Shown: positions 45,301 through 55,928, counted from the stretch's first letter. The stretch: 64,000 nucleotides of DNA from Leptodontidium sp. MPI-SDFR-AT-0119 (GCA_020726505.1 JAHLEZ010000021.1:62001-126000), one strand, 5' to 3'. The notes: generated by a model from the letters alone, not told the origin. Numbers and translations: made by a program.

Positions 45301-48225
45301 TCGCTTTGCAATGACGAGCAGCTTCTTCTAAGATACCATATGTAATGAGATTCTCTGGATGCCGATCAAGGAGCCATTTCACGAAAGTATCCTTGCCAGT
45401 ACGCACAGCTGCATGTATTTCCATGGATCGAACGTAAGTTGAGTGATTGTCAGGAATCCTTTCTCTGATTACCTCTTCAACTCTTTTGTGGTCGTGCCGA
45501 ATCGCGACATAGAGAGGCTGCAGTCTACTAATTCTTGTACGAACCGTGAAGTCGTCACTATTATCCAGCATATTCTTGACAATTTCAGAGAAGCCAAAAG
45601 CACATGCAACCAACGTTCGACTAGGTGGGTCGGCGTTCCATTCGTCTAGGCTGTCTAGCAGTTTGGTAGTCAACTGCTTAGAGTCGATATCTTTGGCATT
45701 AAGATCCATGCTATTGAGAGATCCATGGAGTTCTCGATGCCACCTAGCGAATTCACGAGATGTGCTCTGGCCACCTCGGAGAAAATGCCGGAGTTTGTCT
45801 TCCAGTGGCACTTTGAGAATGCCAAGCTTTTGATCCGTCCCTGCAAGACTATAGTGATAGGGCCAATAGGCATTTGCGTAGTCTCTAAAACTCTTGTTGT
45901 CTCTGTTCGGCATTTGATACTGTTGCCTGGTACGTTGTGATAGACATTGCTCGAGGCACATATCAGCCACGACTCGATTCAGCAGTTCTTTTGGCCAATC
46001 CTGTCGCTGGTCTTCGAAATAATTGGTGACCGAAAGGTGAAAGATCCGAAATCGGTCAAGATCTTCGTCATGCTTGACGAAATTGCGGCAGATATCTATG
46101 ACGTCCTCCTTGGTCTTGATCTCAGGATGGTCAAAACCGACATTGAGAGCTTGTATGAAATCAAAGGTCGAGATTGGCTGCCTTGCACAGAGCAACCACG
46201 CAATCGCTTTATGTGCGATCATTTGGCTTAAGGTACCTTGGGCCAGAAGTTGCTGGTAGATGACGTCATAACTGGCCTCGAGGCCCGGTGGAAGTTTTAA
46301 TAGCTGATGCTCCATGTCTCCCTCTAGCTTATTTATATTCGTGTCAAACAAAGCTTGTAGCTGCAGACCAACCCAGCGAAATCTTTTAAACTTAGTCTGG
46401 TGCAGACAGAGAGGAAGCAACACTTACATGCCCCCGGATTTGTCAACAAGCTCCTTCTCTATTTTCGTCGCAAGCCGGGCCGAAATGCGCCGACTAGAAG
46501 TTTTCGATCTACGTTGTATCGCCTTCTCCAATTCCTCCTCAACATACTTCCGAATGTCTGCTTTATTGTCCTGAGCATCAATCCAATGATATGGATAATC
46601 TAAGAAGGCCCCGCGAATGTCAGTGTCATCCCGACTGGCAACAAATATCTTAACTGCATTTCCAGGGGAGGACGCTATGGTTTTGAGGCCTTGCAAAAAG
46701 GCTTCGCGCTTGCCGTCTTGGCTATGACACTCATCGAGGCCGTCAATGATAATAGTAGCTGAGCTGATGTCTTTTAGTTCAATGATGAGGTCGATAGTCT
46801 CATCGATCTCGAGATCTCGTTCCTGATCCGAATTGACTATCTCCTCATAGTGGCGGGCTACTACGGAGTATGCCAAAGGAACCGACTCCCCAGACTGCAC
46901 TAACTGTCTCGCTATAGAACGGAGAACATTTGATGGATCACCTCGTTTGGTATCATCAGACGTCCTCGAACAGTAGAAGTACGCGATCCGAGTCGAGCTC
47001 TGTGCTGTCTCCTTCTCTAGGAGGATTGAGTCTATAACTCTCGATCTAAAACATACTGGATTAGCTTCCAATTTGAGTGATCGAGTAATGAACTCACGTC
47101 AAGAATGTCTTCCCTGATCCGGCTGTTGTAAGTCGCAGTTAGAACAAGGTTGGCGATATACTATATACCAGACGATGGTCGTAACTAAAGAAAAAGATAA
47201 ATGGGAACATGGAAACATGGAAACAACTCGAGCGAGGACATACGTAAACCCCGTAGCCACAAAATATCTGATTCAGGACGAGTCTTCCAGTTCTTGAACT
47301 TCGTTGTTTTCAATAGCCACTCTCCAGATCCTTCAGACCTGCTCTTACTGTTATGACGATGATGTTTTTCATATGGGGTGTTTGAGAGCCAATTCATAAC
47401 TCTTTTCTTTTGTGCCAATTCCTCTATAATATTATTAGTATTTGATATTCATATAGATGGTAAGCGGTTACTCTTCAAAGGCTTGTCGATCTCCTTCTGG
47501 AGTCGCTTGAGCGCCTTCTCTTCTCCTTCGCCAGGGAGGAAAGGCAGTTGGACATCGAAAATGCCAAATAGCGAGTATGCCTTGTCTTCTCCACGCGTGG
47601 TCTGACGGCCTTTTGCCCATGACAATCGCTGCTCGACGCCGAATTGAGACAGAGCGGTTCCTCGAAGTGCTGCAAGAGGAATTCCCGTTATGTCGTGGAT
47701 TTGTCGCTCTAAATCTTTCTTATTACCTAGCCGCTCGCCCTCTCGGGAGAAAAATTCCGTTGATTCCGGGCCCGGCGCAAGAAGCTCTTGAAGAGTCCAA
47801 CCGCGTGTAAACCATTCGCTTCTCCGGAAATAATGTTCCCAATGATGCTCGGAGAATCGTTCGCTCAAGTGCCGCTCTCTTGCCGGCGGCACATCCCGTA
47901 GATAGACGTAACATTTGTCCGCCTTCTGGTACCAGCCAAACATTGAGTTGATCGCCTCCTGAAGCTCGAGGCTACTCGACTTATCGATGCAGCAGGTATC
48001 CACCCAGAAGTAGGCCAGCTTATCGCAAGCAGCCTGCCGCGCACAGAACCGGATCTTGTCGTAGCCAGCCTTGCTCTTGCCAGTACCATCTTTAATGTCC
48101 CTGAAGGTGACTTCCTCACTATCTTTCCCCCATCTGTGCGAAAGTATGGCGTAAGAGGGAACATTGCCAACATATTCCTCGGTCAGGCTGAACTCGCCAT
48201 CCTCGTCACACTCCAGAAGACGCAT
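39377..48225 (-). CDS. HET-NACHT-repeat NLR-like protein, five exons, 2860 aa
   Basis: Exons 48225-47472, 47423-47244, 47122-47098, 47045-46428 and 46382-39377 (introns 48, 121, 52 and 45 bp) give 8583 nt without a stop. The N-terminal HET domain has YAILSHRWGKDSEEVTF, YFWVDTCCIDKSSS, WFTRGWTLQELLAP and DKAYSLFGIFDV. A linker leads into NACHT: Walker A GLPGSGKTFLTS (assembled across two splices), IAYFYCSRTSDD, Walker B ATIIIDGLDECHSQDG and KIFVASRDD. Then come FRWVGLQLQALFD, winged-helix-like LPPGLEASYDVIYQQLL, about 900 residues of diverged ankyrin-like helical repeats, and about 40 near-identical 31-residue repeats. In known fungal NLR proteins ligand binding by the repeats triggers NACHT oligomerisation and HET-mediated cell death in non-self recognition; here that role is inferred. 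The start is the ATG of MRLLECDEDGEFSL, the usual HET beginning. Confidence 0.92.
39650..43340 (-). repeat. About 40 tandem 93-bp repeats in the NLR gene
   Basis: The period is 93 bp (31 codons), with a run of four 90-bp units at about 42395-42760. Read on the minus strand each unit has EITEAVLTAAA, four variable residues, then QAVQVLQFLWRKDPSL. Positions 12-15 (for example ENDN, RSRN, QSWN, RGRN, RNKD) and 19-20 (QV, QA, RV) vary most; the rest is almost constant. The units resemble ankyrin-like helical repeats of fungal NLRs; I believe Pfam DUF7104 is the closest model. Whole blocks of several units recur, a sign of recent unequal exchange. Confidence 0.95.
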
Positions 48226-49099
48226 TATACAGACCAGATTCGAGAGATTTTCATGAAGAGGGTTCTTAGTGATTATGTATCGCAGACGAGTTCCACGGTC
48301 GCAATGCTTCGTTCGAGAGATGGTTCTATCGAGGCTGGAGATACGAATGAAGATCGCAAAGAGCAAGCGGGCTCTGAACTAACGTTTGAAAATTGCTTGC
48401 CAGTCAGTAGTTGGCTTTCTGTTTGTGGCTCACGTGGGCATATGTAAAGCAGGAAAAGACTTTAGAAAGCAAATCTCCAAGCTGAGTGACTATGATAGAG
48501 AACCCTCTCGGCGAGGAAATGATCAAAAAGGTGAAGAAAATGGAAGAAGGTAGGAGTGCTCAGCTTCATGGGCTGATTTTGGCGGGGTGTTAGGCATAAT
48601 GCAGCCCAGCTGCAGCTGCATCGCCGCGTTGCCACGTCATCTTCCATCCATGGCATGCTCGACCAGATACAACCAGATCTAATGAAAGGATAGTGAATCT
48701 TTAAAGTAAGCTCCTGTACAGAGCATCATAGAAAGAGATATTCTGGTAACCATCTGCATAGTTGAACTGATATGTCGTCGGCTCTGGCAGGTCAGAACAA
48801 GGTTCCAGCGCATGGGGCGTGACTCGCCCAATGCGACACAGGGAGCATGGCCCAACCACCTCCGCGAGCACGCTACGGACCTACCTCAGCGGTTACCACA
48901 GGACGAGACCCAGAGTCGAAAAGGCATCGAAACTACCGGTAGCAGATCAGAAGAGCTGCAAGATATTTCTCGACATGGCACAGCTTAAGGTCTTGGGGTG
49001 GGAGCAGCAGGAGACTAAGGCGGTGGTGGAAACACTAGGGAGGAGGGAACTATGGGAGGAAGAGCTGGTGGGAGAAAGGGGAAGGGTAGAGATCCATCA
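48226..49099. other. Promoter side of the NLR gene and intergenic sequence
   Basis: No further gene was seen. The ORF frame of the NLR first exon runs upstream of the chosen ATG, but without HET-like sequence. Confidence 0.4.
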
Positions 49100-49741
49100 G
49101 CAGGAAGAACTCGGGCGGCCCGCTATGGGGGTGATGAGCGGACCTCGTAGCAGTGGACGGCACGGACGACCTCGAATACAAGGAAGCCACCGAGACTGCA
49201 ACTCGAGATCGAGAAGCACCGTTTTTAACTTCGTGGGATCCGCGCCCGGGAGCTTGCTGGAAGCCAGAAAATAATAACCCAGCACCGAGTCGTATAGGGT
49301 GAACATCCAAACCAGTATGATTCCTGGGTCAACGAAGACGATATGCGAATATCAATGCCATGGCCGCCTTGCGAACGATCGATCCTCTCGAGACTTGGTC
49401 CCACATATAGAAACGGACGTTATGCTAGTTCACTACATGCGTTGTAGCCGGCGGAGCAAGGGCAGGAAATTTTAAGTACCCGGTCGATGAGCTTTCTACC
49501 TAGATTACCGAAGATTGACTGAGAATCTAACTCAGCTCTACGTTGCTCTCAGAGCTTAGAGCTAAGTAGCTGATTGAAGAGAATCCTAGCTTGGAAGAAC
49601 TTACGGAACATGCCGCTAATAGAACACGTCTCAAGCAGAGTCTCCCTATTCCTTCCCAGGAACTTCACCGACCTAATCTTGCAGCTCACTGGTACGACGT
49701 TGCCTTATTTGGACGGAAAAAATTTATTGAAGCCCTTGTCC
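49100..49741 (+). pseudogene. Chromo-like part of the SANT/chromo family, decayed
   Basis: About 49150-49560 aligns by eye with 13850-14280: the phrases for VDADDLEDKEVTE, the run before the first chromo-like segment, GAAGACGATATGCGAATATC and the second segment GATTACCGAAGATTGACTGA are all recognisable, with stops and indels. Sequence then continues in a coding-like frame (LIEENPSLEELTEHAANRT, HRPNLAAHWYDVALFGRKK) to a TAA at about 49747. No SANT end is present here. Confidence 0.6.
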
Positions 49742-50275
49742 TTTTTTAAAGATGCTGCGAGCCCCTACGCCAGCAAGACCGATCCCTGAAGTTGCCTTCT
49801 GGACAGGATCCCCGCAATCATTTATGGACCTCTATGGTTCTGGGCCTTATTTACGAGAGGACATCACAATATCTCGGGCAGATCTATCGCGCCTGCGTCG
49901 TCATTGTTGGGAAGTTGAGCATAAAGGTCTTCTACAACTTTCCGGGTGGCCGCCACGTGGGACCATGCAACCTGAAGAGTTGGAAGTCGAGGTTCATCGG
50001 TACATAAGCTGCGAAAGACACAAATGGCAGTACAATCGATGGACTTGGCAGTTAGGGTCTCCAGTTCTAGTCTTGCCATCGTTCGACAGCGCAGGCACAG
50101 AACATGATTACAGGTCCTGCTCCCCCCTCATTCCCCAACCGCCACCTGATCACCGACCACTCTCCTCTTCTGCACTTTTGTGTCATCTTCATAGCCCTTG
50201 CGCGCTTTGCTTCAATACGCATCTTTTCCCCTCGACAGTGTGACTCCAACTCCTTTCGCGTCTGATAGTCCGTGG
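49742..50275. other. Uncertain coding-like stretch
   Basis: A 163-residue plus-strand ORF (49752-50243) contains HKGLLQLSGWPPRGTMQPEE, but the other frames are just as open and I recognise nothing. I leave it unassigned. Confidence 0.3.
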
Positions 50276-50794
50276 TTAGGTGGAAAACGTCTTCATCGAT
50301 CGTGCCCCCCTCCTCCCCGCCCTGCTCCTCCATCTCACACCTTCCATCCCATCTCCCTGCATCGCCCCCTCCTCATCAACCCCCCACTCGCCCTTCAATC
50401 CCCACGGCACACCCATCAACACGAACCTCTCACTCGGCAACCGAACTCCCCATTCATTCCGCAGCACCCTTGGCAACGTAACTTTATTCCTCTGCTGTGC
50501 CATCCTCAACAAAAACTCCTTACTCAATCCGCGACCTCCATTCCCACCACTGAATTGATACTGCAACCGACTTTGAATCGCCAATATGACCGCATTTGCG
50601 CTAATTTGTCCATCAGCTTCTCTGAATCTGCCACCAGGAGGGGCGTCCCTTGCGCGCGTTTGTTGCGAGATATAAGCGTCGGACGAGAGATGTAGAGCAT
50701 CGGAGAGAATAGAGGAGGAATGTCTGTATGCGAAGTCGAGGAGTTGGAGAGGGACGCGCTCTTGATATGCTGTGCAGCCCAGGGAGGAGAGGCT
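50276..50794 (-). pseudogene. TAF9: TAF9 (TFIID/SAGA subunit) copy lacking its 5' end
   Basis: Minus-strand frame from a TAG at 50797 to the stop at 50276. It reads SLGCTAYQERVPLQLLDFAY, RHSSSILSDALHLSSDAY, ANAVILAIQSRLQYQFSGG, NKVTLPRVLRNEWGVRLP and SERFVLMGVPWGLKGEW. This is the TAF9 histone-fold domain plus its conserved following segment. TAF9 pairs with TAF6 in TFIID and SAGA and is normally single copy and essential. The first helix (PRDARLL-type sequence) is absent, and upstream lies the F-box-like gene on the other strand. It is therefore a truncated duplicate, unless a remote first exon exists. The C-terminal tail is degraded into a Gly/Arg-rich run. Confidence 0.75.
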
Positions 50795-50855
50795 CTAATC
50801 ATCATGACCCCATTCATCCCCATTCTTGATGCTAGGCCAACATCCAGCCTTCGTC

Positions 50856-51731
50856 ATGGCAGGCCACTCTACCCCCCCAACCTTCCATACATTCCACAAC
50901 AACACGACCGCCATACCTGCAGAGATCACTTCGAAGATCTTGGGTTATATCGTCGCGGATGCTCGACCACCACTGCTCGGCGGTGGTGTTAAGACCCATG
51001 CCGCACACCATCCAGTGGCATCAGTATCGAGGGCATTCCGTTCGATCTACCTCAACCACCCCTATTCAACTTCCACGAAAGGCAGAGAGACTATGCCAGT
51101 CAAACTCCGTATTGGCGAAGCCCTCGAGTTCTGCGACCTGCGGACTTTGGCAGCCTTTTTCGAAGACGGTCCTGGCCGAGACGCCACAATCTTACAACAC
51201 GTTCAGTTCCTCAGTATCTCATACATCGACGACCATACGGCCACGGGCTGGGGCCAGTGGACAACCGATTATGCTTACGAGGCTTTTGAGGGCCTTCATA
51301 AACACTGGGGTTCTATGCGAATATCGTGGCTTCGAATCTGCCTCCCTTCGTCACCTGCGATATCTTCCGTCGACGACCGGGGAATATGGAGCCTTTTGAA
51401 GCCCCGTAACCTTCCTCACCTAACAATTTTCGGCCCACGCGGTTGTATCGCACCTGAAGCCCGCAAACATCTCAAGGCGCGCACTCATACAAAGAAGCTG
51501 TTCCCGTGGCGCCCACTTGGCCTGGAAAATGTTGGCGGAAGAAAGTGGAGTGGTCAATTGACATGGCAGGAGCAATACCAGTTACTCGATTCTCGATACA
51601 AGTACTTACATGACCGGGAAACCGTCACCGAAAGGTGTAAAAGGCAACGGAATGCCTACCGCGAGCGGCGAAACCGGTATTCTATGCTATCGAATCGTAG
51701 GAAGAGGGGGCCCGTCGAACCACGAGGTTAG
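50856..51731 (+). CDS. F-box-like hypothetical protein, 291 aa
   Basis: A single open exon. ATG 50856 has a good start context (purine at -3, G at +4); an in-frame ATG at 50829 is weaker. An F-box-like N-terminus, AIPAEITSKILGYIVADA followed by HHPVASVSRAFRSIYL, is typical of the many ascomycete F-box-like proteins that recruit targets to SCF ligases or are of unknown role. The rest is LRIGEALEFCDLRTLAAFFE, LLKPRNLPHLTIFGPRGC and a strongly basic Arg-rich end (ERCKRQRNAYRERRNRY). It is divergent from the TAF9 fragment, with about 60 bp between the two. Confidence 0.65.
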   Translation: MAGHSTPPTFHTFHNNTTAIPAEITSKILGYIVADARPPLLGGGVKTHAAHHPVASVSRAFRSIYLNHPYSTSTKGRETMPVKLRIGEALEFCDLRTLAAFFEDGPGRDATILQHVQFLSISYIDDHTATGWGQWTTDYAYEAFEGLHKHWGSMRISWLRICLPSSPAISSVDDRGIWSLLKPRNLPHLTIFGPRGCIAPEARKHLKARTHTKKLFPWRPLGLENVGGRKWSGQLTWQEQYQLLDSRYKYLHDRETVTERCKRQRNAYRERRNRYSMLSNRRKRGPVEPRG

Positions 51732-51922
51732 GTAAGACTATCGAAAGGTTGATGATATATCTGAACACGATTTCGAGACACATGACTGATTGCACTATAT
51801 AGCTGTACATACAGTTCCTGCCCTGATCACCAGTCAAGCGCGGTCGATCTATATCCTCATTCGCATCCAAATTCATCCTTCTCAGAACGTCCTACGACCT
51901 TACGCCCAAGTCAGGATCTCTT

Positions 51923-52585
51923 ACTTTGCCGGCTGCGGTCATCGACGGCGATGATGACATTTGCGATACTGCGACACATGCCGTGTACCCAGTACCCCAC
52001 CATTCGAGTCCACCTTCAATATCGTCCTCGTCGTCGACATCGTCCCCACTCTCCTCCCTCCGCAGCTCTCCTGCATCGTCGCCGCCGCCTTTTACCATTT
52101 CATCACCCCGCATCTCGTTGCGTGGTACATCTGGCAACGGCCCGAGCTATGACGGGATGTATGTGGGCATGGATGGACCGAATAAAAGGAAGCGTAGGCG
52201 TACGTCTTGTGGAGCACCGCATAAGGCAACCGAGTCCAGCCAGTTAGAACGACCTTTGACTAAGGCGATCGAAGCTGTGGGCACGAACGATGCAGCGGGC
52301 GAAGCCTTCGATGGGCAAGTGCAGAAGTCAAACCCAGAGTTGCTACATACTGGCGCGGAAGAGGCTACTGTTCTCAAGGGCGAGCTCCCAGCCGCATCCC
52401 CTCCTAAAGCAGAAAATGCCTGTGAGGGAGCAGATCTGAAAAATCAGGTTACATCCCTAGAAGGTGGTATGCTGGAAATACTGCGGCGAGAAGACGCTGT
52501 CGAGATCATGACATCCCTGGTACTAACAGCTACGAAAGCTCGGACTCAAGCAGCCTTTGATTATTCTCCCCCCAATAGAAGGTAG
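51923..52585 (+). CDS. Hypothetical disordered ORF within the duplication, copy 2
   Basis: Same predicted residues as the copy-1 ORF (NKRKRRRTSC, DAVEIMTSLVLTATKARTQA) but without the upstream DUF7168-like exon; the left flank is unrelated. It is therefore unlikely to be expressed as in copy 1. Confidence 0.25.
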   Translation, partial: TLPAAVIDGDDDICDTATHAVYPVPHHSSPPSISSSSSTSSPLSSLRSSPASSPPPFTISSPRISLRGTSGNGPSYDGMYVGMDGPNKRKRRRTSCGAPHKATESSQLERPLTKAIEAVGTNDAAGEAFDGQVQKSNPELLHTGAEEATVLKGELPAASPPKAENACEGADLKNQVTSLEGGMLEILRREDAVEIMTSLVLTATKARTQAAFDYSPPNRR

Positions 52586-53135
52586 AAGGCACTTCTTTTC
52601 TTATCAATGCATACGTTTGCCAAGACAGTGTGGTCGTTGTCGCCAATAATTCATTCGAGCGTTCCCGAAAATTGCCCTGATACGGGCCGATGCTCCGCAC
52701 ATTCTCAGCCGCAACCAGACAAGACTTGTGGTGACACCAGACTGCGAAACTCTTGCCTCATCCACTCTCAAATGGTGCGTGATATACCTGACATGCATCG
52801 GATGGTTCTGAATGTAGCAAGTACCCCGCGCTACATGTTCGTTGGCAATGATTGGGAGCCCATTTAAAGTAGGTGGTGCGCAGTTTACGCAGACTTGATT
52901 GGCAGTTCTCTCTGCCTGGAGCTGGTGGGGTGATTTGAACTGGTGGGGTCGGGGCAAATGATTCCGACATCCAATCTTCGTGATGGATTCGCGGGGTTGT
53001 GCTAGGCAGGCTTACTCCGCAGGTGCTCTTTGGGACACCTGCTTGAGACTCGTCACTTGTGCATATGCATTATGAGTCACTTCTATCACCGCAGAGAAGG
53101 ACAAAAAAACATGCCAGTATTCCAATGGGGCAATT
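51923..53135. repeat. 1.2-kb segmental duplication, copy 2
   Basis: Matches 31161-32374, offset 20.76 kb, same orientation. Copy 2 is one C shorter at about 52825. Its right end (CAATT) passes directly into a fragment of a FunK1 kinase gene that is not next to copy 1. Confidence 0.95.
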
Positions 53136-53290
53136 AAAGAGGAGTTCGGCCCTATGCATGTTGGGCTTCCGCAATTTCCACGAGACATATTTTGGAGATG
53201 TTGCAGACCTTGAGACAGCATCCGCGGCGGCCTTCAAGGTGTGCATGAAAGGCAACAGTCTACTTTTTTGTGAAGGCTAGAGTAGACGGG
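53136..53290 (+). pseudogene. FunK1 kinase fragment
   Basis: About 155 bp very similar to 34696-34855 of the intact FunK1 gene: GAGCTCGGCCCTATG versus GAGTTCGGCCCTATG, then the FHETYFGDVADLETASAA codons and FCEG. It has a 1-bp insertion early on and ends in TAG. No other kinase part follows. Confidence 0.85.
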
Positions 53291-54013
53291 TCTCTAGGAG
53301 CTCGAATTCGAGTTAAATTCAGACGTGAACCAGGTTAATTGTCGTTCCTTTCGTTGATCTACCCTCCTCGATGCTGTCTTCTGATGTCTCATTAGGTACT
53401 GCATCGTCTGATCTGCTATATTGAAAGCCACCCTGCTACGTATCACAAAGTTGTGGTAGCTGTTCGAAACATCTTACCGCCGAGCTTATTTTCTCAGCAT
53501 ATCACACAAAGCCACCTCTTAGCGCCGCTGCGCCGTTGCGCCGCTTTCCACCAACGGTTGGTGTTGCAGCCAGCCTTGAACAGAATTCAGGAGAGCCAGT
53601 GGTTCAACTTAGGAGAACCCTTTTTGGTCTGTTCTAGGCCATGGACGTGCCATACAGCGATACGCCAACCATATGATCATTTCCTTGGACGGTTTTGCTC
53701 CTAGCGCGCGCGAGTTTGCCTTGAGACTGACTGTTAGACCTTCGTGAACCTACATGATGATGCCAACATACATGATCTGACCGCCCCAATAGTGGGTCAA
53801 ACATGCTTTTGCTCCAACGAGACACAGCAATCCTCCGGAAGTCGGTTGGAAGTCAGCTCGTCAATGCCGTTGTAAGTATTTAAGTGGCTACTACTTCTCC
53901 TTGTGTTGCTTTGACTTGATCATATGCTTGTTACTATCTACCTCGCGCCGCTCCTTTCTCCACACGCACACATATATAAGACCTCCCCAGCTCGAAAGCT
54001 ACAAGGCGCAAGC
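53291..54013. other. Intergenic; promoter of the Cys-rich gene at its right end
   Basis: A TATATAAGA box-like sequence lies about 45 bp before the ATG at 54014. Nothing else was recognised. Confidence 0.4.
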
Positions 54014-54331
54014 ATGTGTAGTGTAGTCAGATATCACCACCGCTGTGGACGACACTCCACACGTTCCGTCAGCTACTGTCAAAATGCTCCCCAGGGTCGA
54101 AATGGGCAAGAAATATTGTGCGGCAATGTTTCTCGCACGGAATCCAATCAGACACAATCGCTTTGCGGACGTCCCGAATGTGCCCACAATAGTCTAGGCG
54201 GTTACTGGATGTGTTGTTTCTGTCAACAAGGCCCGAATACTGGAGGAATTTGTTTGCTTTCTTACGTGGATGCATACCGCCTCAATGTTGTGTGTGAGCA
54301 TCGTTGCTGCCACAGTTGCTGGAGGGGTTAA
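54014..54331 (+). CDS. Small Cys-rich protein, 105 aa, probable zinc binder
   Basis: A single exon from ATG 54014 to TAA 54329. Cys/His pattern: MCSVVRYHHRCGRHSTRSVS, YCQNAPQGR, EILCGN, SLCGRPECAHNS, YWMCCFCQQGPN, and a CEHRCCHSC end. This matches a common ascomycete family of small cytosolic Cys-rich proteins that start MC and end in a C-x-H-x-C-C cluster; function unknown, zinc binding inferred. A TATATAAG element sits upstream. Confidence 0.75.
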   Translation: MCSVVRYHHRCGRHSTRSVSYCQNAPQGRNGQEILCGNVSRTESNQTQSLCGRPECAHNSLGGYWMCCFCQQGPNTGGICLLSYVDAYRLNVVCEHRCCHSCWRG

Positions 54332-54863
54332 GAACGTGAACTTGGGAGGGTTCGGAGAAATTTGTTGGATTGGGACGGGGATGGATGAAACTTTGAGTTA
54401 TCATCCTCGATGGGTTGTGGAATCTCCCTGGAGACCAGGCTTACCATGGCCAAGGACTAGGCTGCCGTAACGACTTCGGGATTATATGCTGGATTCATTG
54501 GTCTACCTCATGTAAAATAGTGCACATCTCGCCGTGGTTATTTGGCTTGTTTTCTCTGTATGTGGTGGTCACTGGTTAGTTGCTTAAGTCTACTTTCTTT
54601 GTTCTCAATTATTGTTTATTGGCCAATGTAGTGCTTGTCATTTCTTGTGATGTGCACACCATTATTGGCATTCAAGGGAGCCTAGCTCTTACATACGACC
54701 CACAAGAATTCCCGTCTGAAACGTGGTTGGTTGGCTTTCAAGCCGCGCGCCTTCGCTTCGCTTCCAATCAGTGTGACGTTAGCGCCATAATAGGCGGTCA
54801 GAACGTGATGCGCAATGTGAAAACCATAAAGCTTCGGAAGCCGCACTTGCCAGTCGCCATAGA
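54332..54863. other. Intergenic before the kinase-like gene
   Basis: Nothing recognised. An open frame leads up to the kinase start from about 54580 but has no kinase-like sequence. Confidence 0.4.
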
Positions 54864-55928
54864 ATGCAATCCCCAACTACATTTCTCATGGCATCACAAA
54901 TAGAAGCAGATGGTAGCAAGGCGCATTGGGACGAGAATTTGCAGTATAGCTGTATAAGTTCCACTGGAGAGATCGATCACGACTGGGACTTTACTGTCGT
55001 CTGCAACTCGAAGCACTTTGTCGTCACAGTATCACCTGGTCCTCTTCCAGAAGACCCAACAACCTCTCTTCTTGCCCAGTACAGCAAGGCATTTGTCGAA
55101 GATGACGATGAGAAAATTCAGGATGCACAAGACGAAATCTTGGACCTGGTCTTCAGTGCTGGGTGGCAGAAATTCAGAGCGATAGCACCACCTATCCCAG
55201 GAGACAGGCGATCCACGAAGAATCTTCATTCGGACCTCAATCCAGAGACATTCTATTTTCGGCTCGTTGTGACCAAAGGACATGCAAAGATGGTGCAAAA
55301 GGATCCTCCCCCACCGCAACTTAATTCCTTCTGTTTGAATCTGAAGGACAGTACACAGGACTTGCCCCGCTACTCTTCTCGGGATATTACGGTAACGAGC
55401 AAGCTGATGGGGTCGGGATATATCGCCAAAGTGTTAGTACAGGGACTTGACATGTGCTGCAAGATTAGCACGGCACAATCGTTCAAAGCAGTGCAGCGCG
55501 AATACGACTGCTTGCGACAGATCACGATATCGGAAAATGCAGCTTCTATCCCAGCGCCGAAGCTACGGGGTTTGGTTGTTGATGATGATGGGGTCGTTCT
55601 TGGGATTTTAGAGGAATTTATTGCGAATGAAGGAAGGTTGAGTGATGTGGTCAAGAATGACGCTGGAGTTTCTGAGGAGAGAAGAGCAAAGTGGGTGAAA
55701 CAGATTCGAAAGGCTGTTGCGCTCTTGCATGAGATTGATGTGGTATGGGGCGATGGAAAGGCGGAGAATGTGCTTGTTGGGAGTGGAAGTGATGATTGCT
55801 TTTTGGTTGACTTTGGAGGCAGCTACACGGATGGGTGGGTGGATAGGACCCTGATGGAAACTCGTGCTGGAGATGATCAGGCTGTGAAGAAGATTGCTAA
55901 GTTCTTGGATGATGGAGTCCGGCCTTGA
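54864..55928 (+). CDS. Atypical protein-kinase-like protein, 354 aa
   Basis: A single exon. ATG 54864 is chosen, with MASQIEADG at 54888 an alternative. The N-terminal 170 residues are specific to the family (DWDFTVVCNSKHFVVTVSP). The kinase-like part follows: SKLMGSGYIAKVLVQG (glycine loop), CKISTAQSFKAVQREYDCL (beta-3 Lys and helix C Glu), a hinge near LGILEEFIANEG, catalytic loop VVWGDGKAENVLV (Trp-Gly in place of His-Arg, Asp and Asn kept) and FLVDFGGSYTDGWVD (DFG kept). The C-lobe is short, ending soon after DFG. The layout is common in fungal phosphotransferase-like kinases of unknown substrate. Confidence 0.8.
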   Translation: MQSPTTFLMASQIEADGSKAHWDENLQYSCISSTGEIDHDWDFTVVCNSKHFVVTVSPGPLPEDPTTSLLAQYSKAFVEDDDEKIQDAQDEILDLVFSAGWQKFRAIAPPIPGDRRSTKNLHSDLNPETFYFRLVVTKGHAKMVQKDPPPPQLNSFCLNLKDSTQDLPRYSSRDITVTSKLMGSGYIAKVLVQGLDMCCKISTAQSFKAVQREYDCLRQITISENAASIPAPKLRGLVVDDDGVVLGILEEFIANEGRLSDVVKNDAGVSEERRAKWVKQIRKAVALLHEIDVVWGDGKAENVLVGSGSDDCFLVDFGGSYTDGWVDRTLMETRAGDDQAVKKIAKFLDDGVRP

